Shown here piece after piece: positions 1 through 6,420 of a stretch of 12,410 nucleotides of DNA. The DNA is from an uncultured Eubacteriales bacterium (GTDB taxonomy: Bacteria > Bacillota > Clostridia > Christensenellales > Aristaeellaceae). The DNA lies in contig USCR01000065.1 of NCBI GenBank assembly GCA_900553295.1, positions 1 through 12,410 on the forward strand. The letters run 5' to 3'. How positions within the stretch are numbered: the stretch's first letter is position 1; each line of letters opens with the position of its first letter. Below the pieces are notes generated by a model, which made no database searches, was not told the DNA's origin, and saw nothing but the letters and a program-made list of their open reading frames with translations. Both the position numbers and the translations under genes were made by a program.

Positions 1-1035
1 GGGGATCTCCACCAGCCAGGCAGTGCCCAGCACATCGTTGGTCCAGTCCGTCAGGAAGGTGCCGAAGGGACCCATGGCGATCCAATACACCGCGAACATC
101 ACCACGGCGAAGATGGGCAGGGCCAGGATCCGGTTGGTGACGATCTGGTCGATCTTGTCGGAGGTGGAGAGGCGATGTTTCTCGCCCTTCTTCTTGACGG
201 CCTTCGTCACCAGATCGTTGATGTACGCATACCGCTGGTTGGTGATGATGCTCTCCGCGTCGTCATCCAGCTCCTTCTCGCAGTCCACGATGTGGTCCTC
301 CAGGTGGGCCCGGAGGTCTGTGCTCAGGTTCAGGTCCGCCAGGACCTTCTCGTCCCGCTCAAAGAGCTTGATGGCGTACCAACGGGTCAGGTGCGCGGGC
401 ACGATGCCCCCCTGGTGGACGGTCCCGTCCGCGTGGTGGTGATGCACCGGCTGCTCCCCGTAGTTGTGGACGATCAGGTCCTCAATATGGGCCAGGGCGT
501 GCTCCACGCTGCCCTCGAACACGTGGAGCGGCTGCCGGTGGCCGCCCTTGCGGGCCAGCTCCGCGGCCTGACGGGCGGCCTGCTGGCTGCCCTCGCTGCG
601 CAGGGCGGAGGTCTCCACCACCTGGCACTGCAGGGCCTCGCCCAGCTTTTTCAGGTTGATTACGTCCCCGTTTTTCCGGGTGACGTCAATCATGTTCAGC
701 GCCACTACCATGGGGATGCCCAGCTCCGCCAGCTGGGTGGTCAGGTACAGGTTCCGCTCAATGTTGGTGGCGTCCACAATGTTCAGGATGGCGTCGGGCT
801 TCTCATTGACCAGGTAGCCCCGGGCCACCACTTCCTCCAGGGTGTAGGGGGAGAGGCTGTAAATGCCCGGCAGGTCCTGGATGATGACGTCGTTCATGCC
901 CTTGAGACGGCCTTCCTTTTTCTCCACGGTGACCCCGGGCCAGTTGCCCACGTGCTGATTGCTCCCCGTCAGGTCGTTGAACATGGTGGTTTTGCCACAG
1001 TTCGGGTTGCCTGCCAGGGCGATTTTGATTGCCAT
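1..1035 (-). CDS. feoB: Ferrous iron transport protein B, FeoB (partial, N-terminal 345 residues)
   Basis: FeoB is the GTP-dependent inner-membrane Fe(II) permease of the Feo system. The gene starts at the ATG complementary to 1033-1035, preceded by a GGGAGGAA ribosome binding site about 6 bases upstream, and stays open to the left edge, so the rest of the membrane domain lies outside. The GTPase motifs are clear: G1 GNPNCGKT at residues 9-16, a G2 threonine near 36, G3 DLPG at 54-57, G4 NMID at 114-117 and G5 TSALR at 142-146. A helical (GDI-like) region follows. The first membrane segment begins near residue 313 (ILALPIFAVVMFAVYW). Between the G domain and the helical part is a histidine-rich stretch, VHHHHADGTVH, with four histidines at 198-201. 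It is the third gene of a leftward feoA-feoA-feoB operon, 72 bases after the second feoA. Confidence in the family is very high. Whether the missing C-terminus is intact cannot be judged. Confidence 0.97.
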   Translation of the reverse strand, partial: MAIKIALAGNPNCGKTTMFNDLTGSNQHVGNWPGVTVEKKEGRLKGMNDVIIQDLPGIYSLSPYTLEEVVARGYLVNEKPDAILNIVDATNIERNLYLTTQLAELGIPMVVALNMIDVTRKNGDVINLKKLGEALQCQVVETSALRSEGSQQAARQAAELARKGGHRQPLHVFEGSVEHALAHIEDLIVHNYGEQPVHHHHADGTVHQGGIVPAHLTRWYAIKLFERDEKVLADLNLSTDLRAHLEDHIVDCEKELDDDAESIITNQRYAYINDLVTKAVKKKGEKHRLSTSDKIDQIVTNRILALPIFAVVMFAVYWIAMGPFGTFLTDWTNDVLGTAWLVEIP

Positions 1036-1107
1036 GCGCTGTTCCTCCCGTCCGTATGTTAGATAACGCAAACCGATGGAGCCATGAAAAGCGGCGCCCC
1101 GTGGGGC

Positions 1108-1329
1108 TTACCGCACTTCGATGTTCTCCGCGTCTCCCTTGCGTACCGATAGCTCGTACCCTCGCACCGTCAGCTCCACGGGGTCGCCCAGGGGCGCCAC
1201 CTTGCGCACATACACCTCCGTGCCCTTGGTCAGCCCCATGTCCATGATGCGGCGCTTCAGCGCCCCTTCGCCGTGGAGCCGCTGGATCACCGCGTGCTCG
1301 CCCACCTTCACATCCCGCAGGGTTTTCAT
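1108..1329 (-). CDS. feoA: FeoA family protein (second feoA of the operon)
   Basis: This 73-residue protein is a small SH3-like FeoA protein, a cytoplasmic accessory thought to bind and modulate FeoB. Family hallmarks are the start MKTLRDVKVGEHAVI, the central segment RRIMDMGLTKGTEVYV, a PLGDPVELTVRGYELSVR strand pair, and a terminal ENIEV. The RIMDMGL and GDPVEL motifs are typical of FeoA. The start at 1329 is supported by an AAGGAAGG ribosome binding site about 7 bases upstream. It lies 56 bases downstream of the other feoA and 72 bases upstream of feoB. It is the more classical FeoA of the two and differs strongly from its neighbour, so the pair are paralogues and not a recent duplication. 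Confidence 0.95.
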   Translation of the reverse strand: MKTLRDVKVGEHAVIQRLHGEGALKRRIMDMGLTKGTEVYVRKVAPLGDPVELTVRGYELSVRKGDAENIEVR

Positions 1330-1385
1330 GTGACCATCCTTCCTTTCTGCGTGCCGGGTTTTTTCCGCGGCCCCGGCCTCAAGCG

Positions 1386-1598
1386 TTATACCAGGATGCG
1401 CATGGCCATGGATTTGTCCAGGGCCACGCGGCTGTCCTTCACCGAAAGAATCAGGTTTCCGCCCAGCTCGCTTACCACGCGAACCTCTTCGCCCACCACA
1501 AAGCCGATCTCTGCCAGGTGCTGGCGAACCTCATCCCGGCCGGTAATCTTGCGGATGATGTTCGTTTCGCCCACCTGAGCCATTCCCAAGGGCATCAT
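1386..1598 (-). CDS. feoA: FeoA family protein (first feoA of the operon)
   Basis: A 70-residue FeoA-domain protein of the shorter clostridial type. It contains MPLGMAQVGETNIIRKITG, then RQHLAEIGFVVGEEVRVVSE, then GNLILSVKDSRVALD and a terminal AMRILV, all recognisable for this subfamily. The family folds as a small SH3-like barrel and is presumed to act in the cytoplasm with FeoB. Two adjacent ATG codons are possible starts. The first (1596-1598) is 7 bases from a strong AGGAGG site and is preferred. This is the promoter-proximal gene of the leftward operon, and the upstream region carries the putative iron-repressor sites. In Clostridia, two FeoA proteins per FeoB is a common arrangement, and they may bind FeoB together or play distinct roles. 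Confidence 0.94.
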   Translation of the reverse strand: MMPLGMAQVGETNIIRKITGRDEVRQHLAEIGFVVGEEVRVVSELGGNLILSVKDSRVALDKSMAMRILV

Positions 1599-1614
1599 GC
1601 GCAGCCTCCTTTAT

Positions 1615-1652
1615 TTAGATAAGACTAACCTATGGGGGAAAATATAGGTTAG
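1615..1652. promoter_or_regulatory. Putative DtxR/IdeR-type iron-repressor operator in the feo leader
   Basis: Positions 1625-1633 (CTAACCTAT) and 1644-1652 (ATAGGTTAG) form a perfect 9-base inverted repeat with a 10-base gap. The segment 1615-1633 on the plus strand matches 15 of 19 positions of the DtxR/IdeR consensus TTAGGTTAGGCTAACCTAA, counted by hand. A weaker match of 12 of 19 starts at 1644. A further GGTTAG half-site lies in the predicted promoter spacer (1691-1696, minus strand). Position just downstream of the promoter, ahead of an iron uptake operon, supports repression by an iron-bound DtxR-family regulator. The same repeat could also form a stem in the transcript. Confidence 0.6.
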
Positions 1653-1678
1653 ACGCCGTTAACATCCAACCGCTGGAT

Positions 1679-1707
1679 AGTTTAATATATCTAACCGGCC
1701 TTGTCAA
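1679..1707 (-). promoter_or_regulatory. Predicted sigma-A promoter of the feo operon
   Basis: On the minus strand a perfect -35 box TTGACA (1702-1707) is followed after 17 bases by TAAACT (1679-1684), which matches four of six bases of the -10 consensus. It would start transcription near 1670, giving a leader of about 70 bases before the first feoA. A GGTTAG element lies in the spacer (1691-1696). A -10 alternative one base away (TTAAAC) is possible. Confidence 0.6.
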
Positions 1708-1776
1708 GGCCCTGGCTGGGAAAAACAAGAAAAAAATTTCGTTTTCTGTCCATGGCGGCACGGCGAAGAAAAATAC

Positions 1777-1805
1777 TTCAAAAAAACGGAAAGTTGTGCT
1801 ATACT
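1777..1805 (+). promoter_or_regulatory. Predicted promoter of the CNNM/CorC gene
   Basis: TTCAAA (1777-1782) and TATACT (1800-1805) are spaced by 17 bases, with four of six and five of six consensus matches. They lie about 40 bases before the TTG start in an AT-rich stretch. The region between the two divergent genes (1599-1843) otherwise holds only the feo promoter and its operator sites. Confidence 0.5.
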
Positions 1806-1843
1806 TCATATTGGATTGTTTTACAAATTAAGGAGGGATTTCT

Positions 1844-3217
1844 TTGTCATCCGACCCCATAGGCGGCCCGCTACTGTTGCAAGTGATTCTCATTGCCATC
1901 AATGCCTACTTCGCTTCCACGGAAATCGCCGTGCTTTCCCTGAATGACGTAAAGATACGCCGTCAGGCGGAGGAGGGCGACCGGGTAGCCAAGCTGCTGA
2001 TGAAGCTGGCGGAAAACCCCAACCGCTTCCTCTCCACCATACAAGTGGGCATTACCCTGGCGGGCTTCCTGGGCAGCGCCTTTGCCGCGGAAAACTTTGC
2101 CAGCGTGCTGGCCGGGGCCATTCTGGCCGCGGGCGTCACCGTGGATCCGCAGCTGCTCAATACCCTGTGCGTCATTGTCGTTACGCTGATACTTTCGTAC
2201 TTCACCCTGGTGCTGGGCGAGCTGGTGCCCAAGCGCATCGCCATGCAGCAGCCCGAGCGCGTGGCGCGGATGAGCTGCAAGTTCATCCTGGCCCTGGCGG
2301 CTTTCTTCCGCCCGGTGGTGTGGCTGCTGAGCAAGAGCACCAACGGCGTGCTGCACCTGCTGGGCATGAACCCCAACGCTGAGCCCGAGGAAGTCACCGA
2401 AGAGGAGATCCGCGCCATGGTGGACATGGGCGGCGAGAGCGGCGCCATTGAGGAAAATGAAAAGGAAATGATCGAGAACATCTTCGAGTTCAACAACCGC
2501 ACCGCCGAAGATGTGATGACCCACCGCACGGACGTAACCAGCCTCAATGTCAACGACAGCAAAGAAACCATTATCGCTACCATCCTGGACACGGGATTGA
2601 GCCGCTTCCCCGTCTATGACAAGGACATGGACGACATTGTGGGCATCCTGAATACCCGGGATTACCTGCTCAATAACCACGCGCCCCAGCCCCGCCCCGT
2701 GCGCGAGCTGCTGCGGGAGGCGTACTTTGTGCCCGAGACCGTCCAGGCGGACGTGCTCTTCCGGGACATGCAGCAAAAGAAAATGCACATGGCCATCGTG
2801 GTGGACGAATACGGCGGCATGAGCGGCATCGTCACCATGGAGGACCTGCTGGAGGAGATCGTCGGCAATATTTATGACGAGACCGACCCGCAGGCCGTGG
2901 CGGACATCGTCAAGGTGGATGACAACCTGTGGCGGGTCAACGGCGCGGTGAGCCTGGAAGAGCTTTCCAAGGCCATTGAAATCGAGCTGCCCACCGAGGA
3001 GGAATACGATACCCTGGGCGGGTTGATCTTCGACCAGTTCACCACCATTCCCCAGGACGGTACCCATCCCGAAGTGGACGCCGCCGGGCTGCACATTCGC
3101 GTGGAGCGGCTGACGGATCACCGGGTGGAGGAAGCCCTGGTGAGCAAGCTCGCCCCTGCGGAGGATGCCGGCCAGGAGGGCGAGGAAAAGGAAAATGCCG
3201 GAGCGGAACGGGAGTAA
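1844..3217 (+). CDS. CNNM/CorC family (HlyC-type) transporter with DUF21, CBS pair and CorC_HlyC domains
   Basis: A 457-residue membrane protein of the CNNM/CorC family. Characterised members move or control Mg2+ (Mg2+ efflux); the older label haemolysin is misleading. Residues about 10-180 form the DUF21 membrane domain, including [19 protein letters not shown] (57-75) and the conserved [10 protein letters not shown] (124-133). A CBS pair follows at about 226-348, ending in [20 protein letters not shown], which in relatives binds adenine nucleotides. Residues about 363-438 are the CorC_HlyC domain, with WRVNG and the TLGGLIF motif. The tail is acidic and charged. The start is a TTG at 1844, 7 bases after AGGAGG (1831-1836); no ATG gives a better N-terminus. 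The gene has its own promoter and a terminator, so it appears monocistronic and unlinked in function to the feo operon or the sugar cluster. The transported ion cannot be read from sequence. Confidence 0.93.
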   Translation: MSSDPIGGPLLLQVILIAINAYFASTEIAVLSLNDVKIRRQAEEGDRVAKLLMKLAENPNRFLSTIQVGITLAGFLGSAFAAENFASVLAGAILAAGVTVDPQLLNTLCVIVVTLILSYFTLVLGELVPKRIAMQQPERVARMSCKFILALAAFFRPVVWLLSKSTNGVLHLLGMNPNAEPEEVTEEEIRAMVDMGGESGAIEENEKEMIENIFEFNNRTAEDVMTHRTDVTSLNVNDSKETIIATILDTGLSRFPVYDKDMDDIVGILNTRDYLLNNHAPQPRPVRELLREAYFVPETVQADVLFRDMQQKKMHMAIVVDEYGGMSGIVTMEDLLEEIVGNIYDETDPQAVADIVKVDDNLWRVNGAVSLEELSKAIEIELPTEEEYDTLGGLIFDQFTTIPQDGTHPEVDAAGLHIRVERLTDHRVEEALVSKLAPAEDAGQEGEEKENAGAERE

Positions 3218-3238
3218 AGCCTTCGGTTCCGTGTATTT

Positions 3239-3295
3239 GGGGGAGCCTCCCCGTCCGGGGCGCAAGCCTCGGGGGGAAGGCTCCCCCATTTTTTT
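3239..3295 (+). terminator. Intrinsic terminator after the CNNM/CorC gene
   Basis: A perfect 10-base stem, GGGGGAGCCT (3239-3248) with AGGCTCCCCC (3278-3287), encloses a GC-rich loop that can fold further (CCCCG with CGGGG). It is followed by A and seven T residues (3289-3295). It sits 21 bases after the stop codon and separates this gene from the sugar cluster. Confidence 0.9.
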
Positions 3296-3348
3296 GTCAC
3301 GCATAGGGAAAAACACGAAAATATGTATATTCTTCCAGGATTTTTCCC

Positions 3349-3376
3349 TTGACTTCCTGTGCGCAAACAGTATTGT
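3349..3376 (+). promoter_or_regulatory. Predicted promoter of the sensor kinase/response regulator operon
   Basis: TTGACT (3349-3354) and TATTGT (3371-3376) are separated by 16 bases, matching five of six and four of six consensus positions. This lies about 90 bases before the kinase start. A 9-base perfect inverted repeat, AGGGAAAAA (3305-3313) with TTTTTCCCT (3341-3349), flanks the upstream side and touches the -35 box, so it could be a regulator site. Confidence 0.5.
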
Positions 3377-3468
3377 AAGCAAAGAATCTTTTTTATTTGG
3401 ACACATAACAATGGAGCAATGGGTGGGAGCGGCGCGCCATGCGTTCCCATCCCGGAGGAGGGAGCGCC

Positions 3469-5229
3469 ATGAGGCTGCGCCGGTGGATGGCCAACCGACG
3501 GCTGCGGACAAAATTTGTGCTGATCCTGATGGCGGCCATGCTGCTGGTGTTTGCCATTACGCTGGCCACCATGCGCATTCCCTACGCGGCCTATGACCAG
3601 CAGCTGTACAACAGCAGCACCCAGCTGATCACCCTGTTTGCGGACAGAATCCAGGGGGAACTGGAGAACATCGAGGCCCTCTCCTTCCGTATGCTGGCGG
3701 ATAACGTCCTTCAGGAGAGCCTGCGGGATATGCTGGATAAGCCCATCACCACCTCCTCCTGGATGGAAGCACGGACTAACGTGGGAGAGCGGATCAGCTA
3801 CTTCAGCGTATGGTCCGACAGCGTGCTGGCCCTGCGGATCAAAACGGCCAATGGCATTTCCCTGGGGCAGGCCCTGGGGACCACCTACACCATGGGGGAG
3901 ATTACCCCGGCGCAGGTGGCACAGGCCGCGGAGGAAACAGGCCGCCCCGTATGGCAGGTGGAGGACGGGGACCCCGCCCGGCTCTATCTGGTGCGGGAGA
4001 TACGGGAGATCGAATGGCTCACCCTGCGCCCCCTGGCCACGCTGCTGATTCAAATGGACCTGAAGGGGCTGGTAAACAAGCACCTTACCAGCATGGACCG
4101 CCGGGGTACGCCCCTTACCTGCGCCATTTACAGCGGGGATACCTGCCTGTATGCCAGCGACGAGGGGATCCGCCAGCTGTCCCCCGGGGAGGATGGCTAC
4201 GCGGCCATGAACCTGGATGGCCGGGACGTGCTCTGCGTCCGCTACACCGCGCCCAACGGCTGGCGGTATGTGGCGCTGCAGGACTATGAAGCCATTGAGC
4301 AGACGATCAGCAGCTCCGTGCGGCTGACCATGGGCGTGCTCCTGGGGGCCATGGTGCTGGCCCTGCTCCTGGGCGTGCTGCTGATTTCCTCGGTGGTGCG
4401 GCACCTGAAAATCCTGGTGGACAAGTTTGACGCCTTTGCCCTTACCGGCAAGCCGGTTCCCGAGGACAACGGCCCTTACCTCACCCGCCGGGATGAGATT
4501 GGCCAATTGCACCGGCACTTTGACAAAATGACCCGGGACTATGACCGCATGACCCGGGATAACTACGAGCAGCAGCGCCTTTTGCAGGAAAAGCAGATGC
4601 AGCAGCTCCGGGCCCAGGTGCGCCCGCATTTCCTGTACAATACCCTGGAGTCCATCTACTGCCTGGCGAAAAACGCCCAGGACGAGCGCATCGCCGCCAT
4701 GACGGACGCCCTGGGGAAGATGCTCCGCGCCTCCTTGAACGACAAGCGGGACGTGGTCAGCGTGGAGGAGGACCTGCAAATCACCAAGGAATACCTGCGC
4801 ATCCAGCTTTTGCGCTACGGGGACCGGCTGCGGGTGGAATATGACCTGGAGGAAAGCCTGCTGTGCTGCCGCATCCCCGCCATGACCATCCAGCCCCTGG
4901 TGGAAAACGCCGTGCACCACGCCGCGGAGGAAATGCTGGAAACCTGCGTCATACGCATTGGGGGCAGGGCGGAGGACGGCGCCGTGGACCTGTACGTGGA
5001 GGATAACGGCCCCGGCATGGACGAGGATATGCTGGCCAAGCTGGAGAGCGGGGAGATCAAGCCCGAGGGCATGGGCATCGGCCTGCGCAATATTCACCGC
5101 CGGGTGCAGTACGCCTTCTCCGACCGCTACGGCCTGCGCATCCAGAGCCAGCCCCACCACACCCGAATCATCATTCATTTGCCCGACACGCGGCCGGAGG
5201 GACCGGGAGGAAGGAGTAACCATGTATAA
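3469..5229 (+). CDS. YesM-like sensor histidine kinase (HAMP, His_kinase, HATPase_c)
   Basis: A membrane sensor kinase of 586 residues. Transmembrane segment 1 is at about 15-36 and segment 2 at about 286-311. Between them is an extracytoplasmic sensing region of some 250 residues. A HAMP linker (about 312-365) leads to a His_kinase (PF06580-type) domain with RPHFLYNTLESIY, where the phosphorylated histidine is H387. The ATPase domain shows the N box QPLVENAVHHA (475-485), DNGPGMD (512-518) and GMGIGLRNIHRRV (534-546). All key residues are present. The ATG at 3469 is chosen because AGGAGG (3456-3461) lies 7 bases before it. An in-frame ATG at 3439 would add 10 residues but has a poorer site and no improvement to the N-terminus. 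The stop overlaps the next start by 8 bases. Such kinases typically respond to external sugars or oligosaccharides, consistent with the transporter downstream. The ligand is unknown. Confidence 0.95.
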   Translation: MRLRRWMANRRLRTKFVLILMAAMLLVFAITLATMRIPYAAYDQQLYNSSTQLITLFADRIQGELENIEALSFRMLADNVLQESLRDMLDKPITTSSWMEARTNVGERISYFSVWSDSVLALRIKTANGISLGQALGTTYTMGEITPAQVAQAAEETGRPVWQVEDGDPARLYLVREIREIEWLTLRPLATLLIQMDLKGLVNKHLTSMDRRGTPLTCAIYSGDTCLYASDEGIRQLSPGEDGYAAMNLDGRDVLCVRYTAPNGWRYVALQDYEAIEQTISSSVRLTMGVLLGAMVLALLLGVLLISSVVRHLKILVDKFDAFALTGKPVPEDNGPYLTRRDEIGQLHRHFDKMTRDYDRMTRDNYEQQRLLQEKQMQQLRAQVRPHFLYNTLESIYCLAKNAQDERIAAMTDALGKMLRASLNDKRDVVSVEEDLQITKEYLRIQLLRYGDRLRVEYDLEESLLCCRIPAMTIQPLVENAVHHAAEEMLETCVIRIGGRAEDGAVDLYVEDNGPGMDEDMLAKLESGEIKPEGMGIGLRNIHRRVQYAFSDRYGLRIQSQPHHTRIIIHLPDTRPEGPGGRSNHV

Positions 5230-6253
5230 GCTGTTGCTGGTGGACGACGAGCAGATCATCCGCGAAGGGCTGGCGCGCATGATCGACTGGGAGGGCCTGG
5301 GGCTGACGCTCACGGCCTCCTGCTCCAATGCCCTGGCCGCCCTGGACAGCATGACCGACGACATGCCGGACATCCTCCTGGCGGATGTGCGCATGCCGGG
5401 CATGAACGGCCTGGAACTGGTGGAACGGGCCATGGCCCTGCACCCGCAGCTGCAGGCCATCATCCTCTCCGGGTACGATACCTTTCAGTACGCCCAGCAG
5501 GCCATCAAAACCGGGGTGATGGAATACCTGCTCAAGCCCTGTTCCCAGGAGGAGCTTACCTCCGCCCTGGAGCGCGCCTGCCGGGCGGTGGACCGGCAGC
5601 GGCAGCATGTGCTGCACCTGTACGGGGAGCGCCAGGAGCGCATTGAGCGCCTTACCTGCCGCCTGCAGGAGATCCAGCAGCATGCCGTCACCGGCGAGCA
5701 GCTGCAAAAGCAGGTGCATGCCCTGGCCAAGTCCGCCGAGGACCCCGGCCTGCTCCAGGGCGCGCTGATTAACCTGGTCACCTCCAGCCTGGGCAGCGTG
5801 CAGCCCGAGTGGGGCCTGGGGGTGATTGTGGACGCGGTGCGGGAACAGGACAAGCTGGAGCAGCTGCTGGTGCGCAGCCTGACCCGCCTCCGGGGGGAAA
5901 GCGCCGGGGGCCGGGGCTTCATCCAGCAGATGACTGCCTACGTGGACGGGCACTATCAGGAGGAATCCCTGACCCTGCAATTCCTGGCGGACCACGTCAT
6001 CTACATGAACGCCGACTACATCGGCCGGGAGTTCAGCCGGGTCATGGGCAAGAAGTTCAGCGCCTACCTGCTGGAAACCCGCATGGAACGGGCCAAACTG
6101 CTCATGACCACCGACGCCGGACTGCACAGCTACGAGGTGGCCGAGCAGGTGGGCCTGGGCAATAATCCGCATTATTTCAGCCAGCTTTTCCGCAAGTATA
6201 CGGGGTTAACGCCCACGGAGTACCGCAGCCGTCTGGAAAATGAAAGATCATGA
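5222..6253 (+). CDS. YesN-like response regulator with REC and C-terminal AraC-type HTH
   Basis: A 343-residue cytoplasmic transcription regulator and the obvious partner of the kinase. The receiver domain (1-120) has the acidic pair D8/D9, the phospho-acceptor D55 in LLADVRMPG, S83 at the switch position and K106 in YLLKP. A linker of about 115 residues with helical, heptad-like character (about 120-175) follows. The C-terminal ~100 residues are an AraC-family double helix-turn-helix, with SLTLQFLADHVIYMNADYI and the signature NNPHYFSQLFRKYTGLTPTEYR. The start ATG (5222) lies inside the end of the kinase gene: ATGTATAA contains both the start and the kinase stop codon. It is preceded by GGAAGGAG, so translation is probably coupled. 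The likely target is the transporter promoter 130 bases downstream of its own stop, where a 12-base palindrome overlaps the promoter. Confidence 0.95.
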   Translation: MYKLLLVDDEQIIREGLARMIDWEGLGLTLTASCSNALAALDSMTDDMPDILLADVRMPGMNGLELVERAMALHPQLQAIILSGYDTFQYAQQAIKTGVMEYLLKPCSQEELTSALERACRAVDRQRQHVLHLYGERQERIERLTCRLQEIQQHAVTGEQLQKQVHALAKSAEDPGLLQGALINLVTSSLGSVQPEWGLGVIVDAVREQDKLEQLLVRSLTRLRGESAGGRGFIQQMTAYVDGHYQEESLTLQFLADHVIYMNADYIGREFSRVMGKKFSAYLLETRMERAKLLMTTDAGLHSYEVAEQVGLGNNPHYFSQLFRKYTGLTPTEYRSRLENERS

Positions 6254-6364
6254 CCCAGGGTGCGCACAGGCGATTCCCGCTTGATGCGCGCTTTGTTTAA
6301 TCTGGTATATAATTTTCCGAAATAACGGATAAGTGACCAAGAGGGTCTGATATTTGCATTTTGA

Positions 6365-6386
6365 TTTTCATGAAAAACGCTATAAT
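6365..6386 (+). promoter_or_regulatory. Predicted transporter promoter: perfect -10 box with an overlapping palindrome
   Basis: TATAAT (6381-6386) is a perfect -10 box 35 bases before the binding-protein start. No good -35 box lies at 16-18 bases (TTTTGA at 6359-6364 is weak; TTGATT at 6361-6366 is only 14 away). This is typical of promoters that need an activator. TTTTCATGAAAA (6365-6376) is a perfect 12-base palindrome directly upstream of the -10 and a candidate regulator site. A second TATAAT (6308-6313) also lacks a suitable -35. The rest of 6254-6420 shows nothing gene-like. Confidence 0.5.
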
Positions 6387-6420
6387 GAGGACAACCAAAC
6401 AAATCGGAGGTGTTCCCACA

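Noticed and set aside
175..1062. Plus-strand open frame of 295 codons at the left end
   Set aside because: It lies opposite feoB, whose GTPase motifs are unambiguous on the minus strand.
1599..1843. Possible Fur box or riboswitch between feo and the CNNM/CorC gene
   Set aside because: No GATAATGATTATC-like repeat is present and no conserved riboswitch core (for example M-box-like) could be recognised before the CNNM/CorC gene; the dyads present fit DtxR-type sites better.
3439..3468. Upstream ATG as start of the sensor kinase
   Set aside because: Its ribosome binding site is weak, the strong AGGAGG lies between it and the ATG at 3469, and the extra residues (MRSHPGGGSA) add nothing typical of the family.
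1871..3511. Minus-strand open frame opposite the CNNM/CorC gene
   Set aside because: Antisense to a complete three-domain protein and runs through its terminator; product is low-complexity.
3118..5463. Very long minus-strand open frame opposite the sensor kinase
   Set aside because: It is antisense to a kinase with all motifs intact, its product is rich in His, Gln, Gly and Pro as expected from the reverse complement of GC-rich codons, it crosses a terminator, and it matches no family I recognise.
6371..6386. Possible CcpA cre site near the transporter promoter
   Set aside because: Aligning the central CG (6378-6379) leaves the essential TG at the wrong distance and the last C missing; too many mismatches to claim catabolite control.
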